Part shown: positions 10,001 through 17,964 of the stretch, one piece after another
Numbering within the stretch: position 1 is the stretch's first letter
How the letters are laid out: every line of letters starts with the position of its first letter
Assembly (NCBI RefSeq): GCF_003226555.1
Contig: NZ_QKQS01000038.1
Location: 186,001-250,000 of the forward strand
DNA: 64,000 nucleotides
Direction of reading: 5' to 3'
From: Rhodopseudomonas palustris
GTDB taxonomy: Bacteria; Pseudomonadota; Alphaproteobacteria; Rhizobiales; Xanthobacteraceae
Position numbers and translations under genes: made by a program
Notes under the pieces: model-generated
What the model saw: only the letters and a program-made list of their open reading frames with translations
Told to the model about the DNA's origin: nothing
Database searches by the model: none

Positions 10001-13000
10001 GAGGCGCAGAGCACACTCACGAGCACCTCGACCGAAGTCGTCACTAAGGTGAAGTCGCTGGCCTCGGAGATCGAGCGCACCCTGACCGACGCCGGCGGCG
10101 CCACCGCGGCTTCGGTGCTCGGCAGCGCCCGCGAGGCGCAGACCGCGCTGACCACCACCTCCACCGAGGTCGCCAATCACGTCCGGTCGCTCGCAACCGA
10201 CATCGAACGCACCCTGACCGGGGCCGGCGACACCACCTCCGCCTCGGTACTGGCGAGCGCCCGCGAGGCCCACGCCACGCTGGTGTCGGCGTCGTCCGAA
10301 GTCACCGGCCAGATCCGTTCGCTGTCCACCGACATCGAGCGCACGCTGTATGCGGCCGGCAACGCGACCGCCGAAGCCGTGCTCGGCGGCGCCCGCGCGG
10401 CGCAGTCGACCCTGGTCTCGGCCTCGGAAGAGTCTGCCGAGAAGGTCAAGGCGCTGAGCGCCGAAGTGCAGCGCACCCTCACCGACGCCGGCAGCTCGAC
10501 CGCCAGCGCGATCATCGCCGGAGCCCGCGAGGCCCACACCACTCTGGTGACGGTGTCGTCGGAAACCGCCAGCCAGGTGACGACGCTCACGGCCGACGTC
10601 GAACGCCGCCTGTCGGCGGCCGGCACCAGCACCATCGAGACCATCGTGGCCGGTGCGCGTGAAGCGCAGAACACCCTGGTGGCGACCTCGACCGAAGCCG
10701 CCAACCAGGTCAAATCGCTGGCCGGCGACATCGAACGCACGCTGACCACCGCCGGCAGCGCGACCGCCGGCACTCTGCTGGCCAGTGCGCGCGAAGTGCA
10801 AACCACGTTGGTGTCGAGCACGACCGAATCGGCCGATCAGGTTCGATCGATCGCCGCCGATGTCGAGCGCACCCTGGTGGCCGCCGGACGCAGCACCGCA
10901 GACTCGATCCTGGCCGGTGCCCGCGAGGCGCAGACCACGCTCACCACCGCGTCCGACGAAGCCGTCAACCACGTCAAGTCGCTGGCGGTCGATGTCGAAC
11001 GCACGCTCACCAGCGTCGGCGCCGCCACCGCTTCGACCATTCTCGACAGCGCCCGCCACGTGCAGGCGACGCTGACCTCGAGCTCGGTCGACGCCGCCAG
11101 CCAGATCAAGGCGATCTCCGCCGAGATCGAACACACGCTGTCGACCGTGACGAGCAACACCACCGACCACATCCAGGTCAGCGCCTCGGCGGCGCAGTCG
11201 ACCCTGGTGGCGATGTCGAACGAGGTCAGCGCCAAGATCAAGTCGACCTCGGCCGACGTCGAGCGTTCGGTGTTCGCGGCCAGCGGCAGCTTCGGCTCGA
11301 CGATCACCGCCAAGAGCGAAGAGATCGTCGGCTACGTCCAGCAGCAGGCCGAGCGGCTGTCGCAGATCATCGACGGCAAGCGCGGCGTGCTGGTGGAGGC
11401 CATCAGCGGCAAGACCAGCCAGCTCACCGTCGAGATCGACCGCGTCACCAGCGATGCGCTGAACGCCATCGAGTCCCGCGGCAAGACCTTCTCGAACTCG
11501 ATCCTGACCAACGGCACCGAGGTCGCCCGCTCGATCACCGGCGCCGGCGATCTCGCCACCAACGCGATCAACAAGTCGCTCAAGGACCTCGACTTGGCGT
11601 CGCGGTCGGCGATCGAACAGTCGCGTCAGGTCTCGATCACTGCGGTCACCGAGATGCAGGAGACCAGCAAGATCCTGCGCACCGACACGGTGGCGCTGTT
11701 CGAGCGGCTGCGTGAAGGCAACATCCTGCTGCAGGAGGTGCTGACCGGCGCCCACGAGAACCTCAACTCGCTGGAGCGCGCGCTGGTCACCCGTGTCGCC
11801 GACTTCGTCACCACCATGAACGAGGTCAACGCCCGCAGCGGCAACGCGACGCGGACGCTGGAAGACCAGCTCACCGGCTTCCACTCTAAGACCGCCAAGG
11901 CGCTGGAAGATCTCGGCGCGCTGTCGGCGCAGTTCGAAGCCCACGGCCGCGCCTTGGCCGATGCGGCCGACCTGCTCGAGCACAGCAACCGTGCGGCATC
12001 GAGCTCGGTGAACGATCGCAAGGAGTCGCTGGAATCGCTGGTGACCACCATCGATCTGCGCACCACCGATCTCGACCAGCGGCTCGGCCGATTCACCAAC
12101 CTGCTGGATGAATCGCTCGCCGCCGCCGAAGAGCGCGCCCGCGACGTTGCCCGGATCGTCGCCGAGACCGCCGGCGCCGGCTCCGCCAGCATCACACAGC
12201 AGTTCGAAGCGGTGCGCAGCGCCGCCGAACAGGAGCGCCGGCTCACCGTCGAGGCGATGCACCAGGTGTATCAGCAGGGTACCCAGGAAGCCGACGCGCT
12301 GTTCAAGCAATCGGCCGACCGCTTCACCTCGATCGTCCAGGGCATCAAGCAGATGGCTGCCGAGATGCACCACGAGCTCGAAGCCACCCGCGAAGAGCTG
12401 CGCCGCGGCGTGCTCGAAATTCCGCAGGAGGCCGCCGAAAGCACCGCGCAGATGCGCAAGGTGATCGTCGACCAGATCGAGGCGCTGGCCGAGCTCAACC
12501 GCATCGTCGCCCGCCACGGCCGCGGCATGGACGTGGTGACGCCGACCCGCGCCGCCGCCGTCACCACCCGCGAGGCGGAGCCGGTGCTGGCCGCCGCCAG
12601 CGGTGGACGGGCCGAAACGGTCGCCGCCCGCCCGGCACCGCGCGGTCGCGACTCCAGCGCCGCGACGCTGCCGCCGCCGGACCTCGGCCTGCCGGCCGGC
12701 CCGCGCCGCACCGAAGCGCCGTCGGTCGCCCCGAGCAACGCCGACCAGGGCCGTGACGGCTGGCTGTCGGAGCTGCTGAACCGTGCCGACACCAGCGCCG
12801 AGCGCGAGCCGCCGCGGGGCCGCGCCGCGCAGGCTGCGATGAGCGGCAATCCGCTGGAATCGCTGTCGCTCGACATCGGCCGGCTGATGGATCGCAACCT
12901 CGCGCTGGAAATGTGGGAGCGCTATCAGCGCGGCGAGGCGAAGTCCTTCACCAAGCGGTTGTACACGCCGGCCGGTCAGAAGGCGTTCGACGAGGTCGCC

Positions 13001-13183
13001 CGCAAGTATCGCAGCGACCGCAGCTTCAAGCAGACCGTCGACCGCTACATCGCCGAGTTCGAGCGCCTGCTCGATGAAGTGGCCCGCGACGACAACGCCC
13101 CGCAGGCGCTGCGCAACCACCTCGCGTCCGAGACCGGCCTGGTCTACACGCTGCTGGCGCACGCGGCGGGACGGCTGGGGTAA
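7049..13183 (+). CDS. gpr: Giant apolipoprotein-like membrane protein; probable Growth Pole Ring protein (GPR/RgsE)
   Basis: A 2044-residue protein. Order: acidic, Pro-rich cytoplasmic N-terminus (1-105), two membrane helices (about 107-131 and 146-170), then about 1650 residues of helical repeat, a Pro/Ala linker (about 1830-1930) and a conserved C-terminal helical domain (about 1934-2044). Five perfect-length 22-residue units occupy 627-736, and about thirteen 44-residue units (core SLASDIERTL...SAREAQTTL) occupy 862-1433. 22 and 44 are multiples of 11, as in apolipoprotein-type amphipathic helices. Size, two N-terminal helices and apolipoprotein-like repeats match Agrobacterium GPR and Sinorhizobium RgsE, which organise the polar growth zone. 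Older automatic names (kinesin-like, ApoA1/A4/E) reflect the coiled coil. A CtrA box lies upstream and a terminator follows. Confidence 0.75.
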   Translation: MANNPKKIKDPTEVALSAIQEALNIPDAPPAGDDQAEGPKESASISDTEPGLPDLPELTAEPRIAPPPPPSFEPVADRSFASRPANDDRETIGQLLQSLQKGRTTRNVYTLATIFTAVWLIGGIALTVAFLPSLQALVGQGSGGTLALAGLAALFFAPVMLFYFLASLAWRGQELRMIAQSMAQVAIRFSEPEIAASDSVVTVGQAIRREVAAMGDGVERAIARASELEALVANEVSALERAYSDNEVRIRALLQDIAHQRDNLVGQAEQVRSAISGVQIDLRHDIALISDAIASRVDEVAKSITSALEERGAHITSALSHAGDNMILALGERGGELLDRLEEASSETTRAVLDASERLTTSLNFKTGHVHAEFVELADRVHDMMNERLDRITTDFEQRSSTIIDGISERTEQVQDSLKNSGDSLLLELELRSTDLVSKIDDAGHRLADQILTSGDKASEALDVTVNTLVAKVVSQTETAHDTLSIQMSAFDDLVKQQGTELAEKFARDSGTLGALITRHISEFDRTVKTFGGEIVERMGQRTQDINETLKTYVDSFDQRVTTSSGEITARLDDRLHQFEGLFDTRVGSIDSAIDTRLKALDDTVSNHLNSLDRILDTRTEAVTGNIDGRIEKLASTLSTGAATAAEAIDTRIVQLSTTLSTGTSSAAELIDGRIATLTTTLSTGAANAAEVIDDRITTLTTTLSTGAVQAIEAIDSRLTHLTHSLTDGTAQAIDAIDRRIGAVTETIDGRTANLSSTVSARFQEIHDGLENRVTAVINDVDLRVTQFEDLLGSRIEAVAGRFETSGREASEMLMARAEELSLGIKTNVADAERTLTNLVVGTTDTIRSSTQTARDSMLSVSSDVSAQLQVTSAEIERALTSVGTTAAATVVSSATEAQAKLATVSSEAAMQFRSVSDDIERTLSAAGTATAATVLAGAREAQTTLVSTSTDVTRQVKSLASDIERTLTEVGGNAAASLLGSAREAQSTLTSTSTEVVTKVKSLASEIERTLTDAGGATAASVLGSAREAQTALTTTSTEVANHVRSLATDIERTLTGAGDTTSASVLASAREAHATLVSASSEVTGQIRSLSTDIERTLYAAGNATAEAVLGGARAAQSTLVSASEESAEKVKALSAEVQRTLTDAGSSTASAIIAGAREAHTTLVTVSSETASQVTTLTADVERRLSAAGTSTIETIVAGAREAQNTLVATSTEAANQVKSLAGDIERTLTTAGSATAGTLLASAREVQTTLVSSTTESADQVRSIAADVERTLVAAGRSTADSILAGAREAQTTLTTASDEAVNHVKSLAVDVERTLTSVGAATASTILDSARHVQATLTSSSVDAASQIKAISAEIEHTLSTVTSNTTDHIQVSASAAQSTLVAMSNEVSAKIKSTSADVERSVFAASGSFGSTITAKSEEIVGYVQQQAERLSQIIDGKRGVLVEAISGKTSQLTVEIDRVTSDALNAIESRGKTFSNSILTNGTEVARSITGAGDLATNAINKSLKDLDLASRSAIEQSRQVSITAVTEMQETSKILRTDTVALFERLREGNILLQEVLTGAHENLNSLERALVTRVADFVTTMNEVNARSGNATRTLEDQLTGFHSKTAKALEDLGALSAQFEAHGRALADAADLLEHSNRAASSSVNDRKESLESLVTTIDLRTTDLDQRLGRFTNLLDESLAAAEERARDVARIVAETAGAGSASITQQFEAVRSAAEQERRLTVEAMHQVYQQGTQEADALFKQSADRFTSIVQGIKQMAAEMHHELEATREELRRGVLEIPQEAAESTAQMRKVIVDQIEALAELNRIVARHGRGMDVVTPTRAAAVTTREAEPVLAAASGGRAETVAARPAPRGRDSSAATLPPPDLGLPAGPRRTEAPSVAPSNADQGRDGWLSELLNRADTSAEREPPRGRAAQAAMSGNPLESLSLDIGRLMDRNLALEMWERYQRGEAKSFTKRLYTPAGQKAFDEVARKYRSDRSFKQTVDRYIAEFERLLDEVARDDNAPQALRNHLASETGLVYTLLAHAAGRLG
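8927..9256 (+). repeat. Five tandem 66-bp (22-codon) repeats inside the growth-pole gene
   Basis: Each unit begins with I-D-x-R-[IL] and contains a T-L-S-T-G-like core; the five units are exactly 22 codons each (residues 627-736). The spacing matches apolipoprotein 22-mers. Confidence 0.8.
9632..11347 (+). repeat. About thirteen tandem 132-bp (44-codon) repeats inside the growth-pole gene
   Basis: Units are exactly 44 codons with the pattern S-x-E-V/A...V-K-S-L-x-x-D-I-E-R-T-L...A-R-E-A-Q-x-T-L. The first and last two are degenerate. Forty-four is four hendecads, which points to a regular right-handed or nearly straight helical rod. Residues about 862-1433. Confidence 0.8.
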
Positions 13184-13227
13184 GATATGCCCCTGCCCGG
13201 CCGGGCGGCAGACTAAGTAATCGATCC

Positions 13228-13257
13228 AAAGCGGGGGCCGTCGGCTCCCGCTTTTCG
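13228..13257 (+). terminator. Rho-independent terminator after the growth-pole gene
   Basis: AAGCGGG-x-GCC pairs with GGC-x-CCCGCTT around a three-base loop, followed by TTTT; it lies 45 bp past the stop codon at 13183. Confidence 0.8.
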
Positions 13258-13343
13258 TTTGGCGTTGTGGAAGCCCGGCTGCATCGCTATCTCACGTCGA
13301 GACGCTTTTCGATTTCCGCCCCGCATCAGGCCGAGGACGCACC

Positions 13344-14147
13344 ATGCCTTCTGAACCCCGCTCGCCTCGCCTTGCCGTTCTGATCGATGCCGACAACGCA
13401 TCCGCAAAGATCGCCGACGGCCTGTTCGAAGAGATCGCGAAGATCGGCGAAGCCAGCGTTCGCCGGATCTACGGCGACTTCTCCACCCCGCGCTCGAAGG
13501 GCTGGGCCGACGTTCTGGCGAAGCACGCCATCATCCCGCAGCAGCAGTTCGCCTACACCACCGGGAAGAACGCGTCCGACATCACGCTGGTGATCGACGC
13601 GATGGACCTGCTTCTCAGCGGCCGGTTCGAAGGCTTCTGCCTGGTTTCGTCGGACAGCGACTTCACCCGCCTCGCCTCCCGGATTCGCGAGCAGGGCGTC
13701 GATGTGTTCGGCTTCGGCGAACAGAAGACCCCGGAGAGTTTCCGGCAGGCGTGCCGGCGCTTCGTCTACACCGAGAACCTGATCGCCGGCGCGGCCGACA
13801 GCAAGGGCACCGCGTCGACCGCGAAGCCGCTGCAGCCTCCAAGCGCGGCCACGCCGATCATCGAGCGAGTGATCAAGCAGATGGAAAGCGAAGACGGCTG
13901 GGTATCGCTCGGTGAAGTCGGCAAACGCCTGTCCAATCTGGCCTCCGACTTCGATCCGAGAACCTTCGGCTTCCGCAAGCTGAGCGATCTCGTGCGCAAG
14001 ACCAACGCGTTCGAGCTGGAGCAGCAGAACGGACACTCGATGCGGATTCGCCTGAAGCCGACCGGCGCACCGGCCGCCAAAACGCCGTCTCCGCGCAAGC
14101 GTGCTGCAAGACCGAACCCGCGCCGGAGCGACGGCGCGGCGTCCTGA
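13344..14147 (+). CDS. NYN-domain ribonuclease-like protein with C-terminal OST-HTH/LOTUS domain
   Basis: 267 residues. The N-terminal half is a NYN (PIN-like) domain: AVLIDADNAS with the first catalytic Asp, DITLVIDAMDLL and SSDSDFTRLA with further acidic metal ligands. The C-terminal part (about 170-235) is an OST-HTH (LOTUS) module of winged-helix type, followed by a basic tail. NYN proteins are thought to cleave RNA, and OST-HTH modules bind RNA or a partner. It stands alone on the plus strand after the terminator of the growth-pole gene and converges with an ABC exporter. The biological substrate is unknown. Confidence 0.88.
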   Translation: MPSEPRSPRLAVLIDADNASAKIADGLFEEIAKIGEASVRRIYGDFSTPRSKGWADVLAKHAIIPQQQFAYTTGKNASDITLVIDAMDLLLSGRFEGFCLVSSDSDFTRLASRIREQGVDVFGFGEQKTPESFRQACRRFVYTENLIAGAADSKGTASTAKPLQPPSAATPIIERVIKQMESEDGWVSLGEVGKRLSNLASDFDPRTFGFRKLSDLVRKTNAFELEQQNGHSMRIRLKPTGAPAAKTPSPRKRAARPNPRRSDGAAS

Positions 14148-14245
14148 CCGTCGACTCAAGTTGTCCGTGCCAGCCCGGCACGGGTATCTGCCAGCACTCA
14201 CGATCAGATCGCGCCCGCCCTTTCGAGATCAGGCAACAGCTACAT

Positions 14246-15934
14246 TCAGCGGCCGTCGACCGTCTGCTGCTCACCGGCCGCGCGGCTCAGGCTGAGGTCC
14301 ACGACGTTGTCCATCGGCGTCAGGAACGATCGACGATGGGTGATCGCCAGCACCGTGACGTCGGCGGCAATCGCCCGGATGTGATCCATGATGTCGCGCT
14401 CGGTGTCCTCATCGAGCGCGGAGCTGACCTCATCGAGAAACAACACCGCCGGAGCGCCGTACAGAGCCCGCGCGATCGCAATCCTCTGGCGCTCCCCGCC
14501 GGAGAGTTTGAGACCGCGTTCACCCACAGCGGTGTCGAAACCGTCCGGCAGGGATTCGATCAGGTCGAGGATCGCGGCCTTGCTCGCCACATCGCGCAAT
14601 CGCGCTTCGTCCCGCTCCCGGCCGAGCAGGATGTTGTCGGCCAGACTCTCGTTGAGCAGGATCACCTCCTGCGGGACGACGGCGATCATCCTGAACCAAT
14701 CGGCGCGCGCGATCTGCCGGATGTCGGTGCCGTCCACGGTGATCCGGCCTTGCTTCGGCTCGAGGGACTTCAAGGCGAGCTTGAAGACCGTCGATTTTCC
14801 CGAGCCGGTCTCGCCGACAATGAAAGTAATAGCGCCGCGTCCGGCGGAAAATCCGACAGCTGATACGCCTCTGCCATTCCCGTAGTCGTAGCCGACCTGT
14901 TCGAATGTGATGGTTCCGTCGGACATGCCGAAGGGGACCGACGATCGATCGTCGTGTTCTTCCGGAGCGTTCCACAGACGGGTCAGCGGCACCAATTGTG
15001 CTCGTGATCGGGCAAAGCTGTCCATGGTCTGCGCGATCATTTCGAACGGGGTGTTGAGCTGCAGCAGCAGAGCGTTGAACAGTACGATGTCCCCGATGCT
15101 GACGAGCCCCGCCTGATATCTCGGCAACAGCAGCGCGAAGTTGACCGCGAACTGGGTTGCGAGACCGATGCCGAGCAGAGCCGAAGTTCCTGCCCGCCTC
15201 AGCATGTAGGCCCGCCACCCGTCCCTCACGGCACCTGCCCGTTCGGCGAAGCGCCGGCTCATCCAGGTCGAGCCGCCGAGCTGACGCAAGGTTTCCATCG
15301 CGTTCATCGCGTTGCCGGCGAACCGTGCGTTGTCCTGGCTGGCAGCCATCGCCGCGTCCAGGAGCTGCTGCGACCGCCGCGTCGACCCGAGTGTCACGAA
15401 AACGACGATCGCGCCGTAGGCCGCGACCGCGAGGACGATCTGCAGATCGAGCAGATAGCCGAGCGTGAACAGGGTCAGCCCGACTTGCGTCGCGCTCGGG
15501 AGCCAGACGATCAGAGCGATGTTCGCGATGGTCGTCAGAGCCCCTTGTCCCTGACGGACCGCATTCTGAATCTCGGCGGGATTATGCTCGATGAAGAACT
15601 CGGAGCGCTTCCTCAAGATTCGCCCGAACAGCTCGGTGGAGACGAAATATCCGAGATTCTCGGAGATGATCACCGAGAGATACTGGACCACCCGGCTCAA
15701 GACGGACGCGATCCCGATCAGCGCCGCATAACCAAACAGCGCGTAAAGCAATTCGCCGGACTCGCCGGCCTTTGGCAATTGGTCGATCGCGCGGGAGAAC
15801 AGATAAGGCGCCGCGACGCTGGCTGCGCTGGAGATCACGGCGATAACGACGACGACCGAAAGCGATCGCCAGTCCTCGCGAACATGGTTGCGCAAGATCT
15901 CGACGGCAGGGCTGGGTCCAGAACTATTGGCCAT
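14246..15934 (-). CDS. ABC exporter half-transporter (membrane + ATPase domains)
   Basis: 562 residues: six membrane helices (about 1-310) then an ATPase domain with Walker A GETGSGKS, signature LSGGERQ and Walker B AVLFLDEVSSALD. It is a type IV ABC exporter acting as a homodimer. The start is the ATG at 15934, which has GGGAG six bases upstream; the open frame continues seven codons further to a TTG without such a site. The substrate is not visible. No accessory gene is next to it, and its wording and base composition look slightly less GC-biased than the flanks, which might mean later acquisition. Confidence 0.8.
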   Translation of the reverse strand: MANSSGPSPAVEILRNHVREDWRSLSVVVVIAVISSAASVAAPYLFSRAIDQLPKAGESGELLYALFGYAALIGIASVLSRVVQYLSVIISENLGYFVSTELFGRILRKRSEFFIEHNPAEIQNAVRQGQGALTTIANIALIVWLPSATQVGLTLFTLGYLLDLQIVLAVAAYGAIVVFVTLGSTRRSQQLLDAAMAASQDNARFAGNAMNAMETLRQLGGSTWMSRRFAERAGAVRDGWRAYMLRRAGTSALLGIGLATQFAVNFALLLPRYQAGLVSIGDIVLFNALLLQLNTPFEMIAQTMDSFARSRAQLVPLTRLWNAPEEHDDRSSVPFGMSDGTITFEQVGYDYGNGRGVSAVGFSAGRGAITFIVGETGSGKSTVFKLALKSLEPKQGRITVDGTDIRQIARADWFRMIAVVPQEVILLNESLADNILLGRERDEARLRDVASKAAILDLIESLPDGFDTAVGERGLKLSGGERQRIAIARALYGAPAVLFLDEVSSALDEDTERDIMDHIRAIAADVTVLAITHRRSFLTPMDNVVDLSLSRAAGEQQTVDGR

Positions 15935-16171
15935 GCAGCACTCCCGCGATCGCAACCGTCTTCAGGGGTTCGCTGTCTTAGACGTCCGGGATTACGACAT
16001 CCACCGTCTTGCCGATCGATTACAACGATTCAAGCAACGCCTGGGAAACCAGCGACGTTTCGAACGACATCGCGTCGCGATCGCGCAGATGGTGCAGGCG
16101 GTCGCGACGCCACGAGCGCGCAGAGCTTGACCGTCTCCTGGCCGATCACGGCCGCCTCCGCCCTGCGCTTG

Positions 16172-17050
16172 TTACTGCGCCCGTCGGCGCGGCGGGCGTG
16201 GTTGTTCGGCGCGGGCGGCCGCCGGAGGGGCCTGCTGGGCGGTATTGCTCGGCCCGAACAACACCCGGGTCGGGTTGCGGTCGAAATTGTTCACCGCGCG
16301 GCTGATGTCGGCGAGGGTGCGGCGGCCGTCGAGAATCAGCGCGCCGGAGCGCCGGTCGAGATTGTCGGCGAGCTCGCGGAACGACTTCACCGCGTGGAAC
16401 AGCTCGCCGCCGTCCTTGCCGCCGGCCAGCGCGTCGATGCCCTGCATCACGCTGTCGGTCTTGGCGATCACGCTGTCGACGCGGGACACGATGCTGTCGA
16501 TCTTGTCAGAGCTGCGCGCCAGGCCCGAGGTGAAGGTCTGCAGATTCTCCAGTGAGGTCTTCACCGACTCCTGATTGTCGGCGACCAGGCGGTTGACGTT
16601 GCGCAGCGTCGCTTTGATCGACTCGGAGATGTCCTGCAGCAGTTCCGGATCAGCGGTCAGCACCGGGGTGCCGTCGTCGTCGAGCGGCACCGGCGGCGCG
16701 GTCTCCGAGCCGCCCTTCAGCGAGATCGCGGCGACGCCGGTCAGGCCCTGGAATTCCAGGCCGACCTGGGTGTCCTTGCGGATCGGCGCGGTGTTCTCGA
16801 CCATCGCCAGCGCCACCACGCGGCGCGGATTGTCGAGCTTGACCGACACCACTTCGCCGACCCGGACGCCGTTGAAATTGACGCTGCCGCCGTTGCGCAG
16901 GCCGGAGGCCGCGCCCTCGAAGATTACTCGCAGCGGGCTGCGCGCCTTGCTGGTGTGCAGGCTCTGAAACCACAACACGAACCCGAACGCCGCGGCGATC
17001 ACCGCGAGGGTGAACGTGCCGATCAGGAAGTAATTCGCACGCGTTTCCAT
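16172..17050 (-). CDS. mlaD: MlaD family (MCE domain) outer-membrane lipid asymmetry protein
   Basis: About 292 residues. One N-terminal membrane helix (FLIGTFTLAVIAAAFGFVLWF) is followed by an MCE domain (about 40-120: RVIFEGAASGLRNGGSVNFNGVRVGEV), a periplasmic helical region and a Pro/Arg-rich tail. MCE proteins form hexameric rings that channel phospholipids between the membranes. I chose the ATG at 17050 (METRAN), the usual family start; the frame extends upstream without similarity. It is the last gene of the STAS-MlaE, MlaF, MlaD set, 138 bp after mlaF. MlaC and an MlaA gene are not here. Confidence 0.88.
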   Translation of the reverse strand: METRANYFLIGTFTLAVIAAAFGFVLWFQSLHTSKARSPLRVIFEGAASGLRNGGSVNFNGVRVGEVVSVKLDNPRRVVALAMVENTAPIRKDTQVGLEFQGLTGVAAISLKGGSETAPPVPLDDDGTPVLTADPELLQDISESIKATLRNVNRLVADNQESVKTSLENLQTFTSGLARSSDKIDSIVSRVDSVIAKTDSVMQGIDALAGGKDGGELFHAVKSFRELADNLDRRSGALILDGRRTLADISRAVNNFDRNPTRVLFGPSNTAQQAPPAAARAEQPRPPRRRAQ

Positions 17051-17188
17051 TTGGCCTTTACTCCACACCAGTCCGCGGCTGCGCCGGCCCGCACCACGCC
17101 GCGCCACGCGGCAGGCTTTGAGCGCAGATTGCGGAAGCAAAACGACGCGCCAACGGCGCGACGATCGAAATTTTCAGGCACGCACCAC

Positions 17189-17962
17189 TCATGGCGAACC
17201 GACCACTGCGCGGGCGCGCTTGCCGTGAAAATACGAGCGCAGCCACGGATGCTGCGACGCCTGCATATCGGCGATGGTTCCGGCCGCGATCACCTTGCCG
17301 TCCCCCAGCACCGCGATGCGGTCGCAGGCGGTGTGCAGGCTGTCGAGGTCGTGGGTTACCATGAAAACCGTCAGGCCCAAAGTGCGCTGCAACGTCCGCA
17401 CCAGCTCGTCGAAATCGCCGGCGCCGATCGGGTCGAGTCCCGAGGTCGGCTCGTCGAGGAACACCAATTCCGGATCGAGCGCCAGCGCGCGGGCCAGCGC
17501 CACGCGCTTAATCATGCCGCCGGACAGTTCCGACGGATAGCGGTCGATCACTTCCGGCTTCAGCCCGACCATCACCAGCTTGGCGATGGTGATCTCGTCG
17601 AGCAGCCGCTGCGACAGCTTGAGATATTCCCGCACCGGGAACTGGATGTTCTGCCGCACAGTCAGCGACGAGAACAGCGCGCCCTGCTGGAACAGGATGC
17701 CCCATCGCCGCTCGACGCCGCGGCGTTCCGCCTTGCCGGCGTTGTCGAGGTCGATACCGAACACTTCGATGCTGCCGCTCACCTTCGGCACCAGGCCGAT
17801 GATGGTGCGGGTCAGCACCGATTTGCCGGCGCCCGACGGGCCGACGAAGCCGAGGATCTCCCCGCGCCGCACATCGAGATCGAGCCCGTTCAGCACCTTT
17901 GTGGCGCCGAACTGCACGGTGATGTCGCGCACCCGGATGATCGGATCGGCCGCTGCCGTCAT
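17189..17962 (-). CDS. mlaF: Mla-type ABC transporter ATPase (MlaF)
   Basis: 257-residue ABC ATPase: Walker A GPSGAGKS, the Mla-type signature LSGGMIKR and Walker B LVFLDEPTSGLD. It energises lipid transport by the MlaE permease with MlaD. The start is the ATG at 17962, two bases after the mlaE stop codon, so translation is coupled; the longer open frame (to 18769) runs through mlaE out of frame and is not real. The C-terminal tail FHGKRARAVVGSP is typical. Confidence 0.92.
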   Translation of the reverse strand: MTAAADPIIRVRDITVQFGATKVLNGLDLDVRRGEILGFVGPSGAGKSVLTRTIIGLVPKVSGSIEVFGIDLDNAGKAERRGVERRWGILFQQGALFSSLTVRQNIQFPVREYLKLSQRLLDEITIAKLVMVGLKPEVIDRYPSELSGGMIKRVALARALALDPELVFLDEPTSGLDPIGAGDFDELVRTLQRTLGLTVFMVTHDLDSLHTACDRIAVLGDGKVIAAGTIADMQASQHPWLRSYFHGKRARAVVGSP

Positions 17963-17964
17963 CG

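Noticed and set aside
7178-13162. A 1994-residue open frame on the minus strand opposite the growth-pole gene
   Set aside because: It is an antisense shadow produced by the strong GC codon bias and repeats; composition is low-complexity and no domain is visible, while the plus frame has membrane helices, regular repeats and a terminator.
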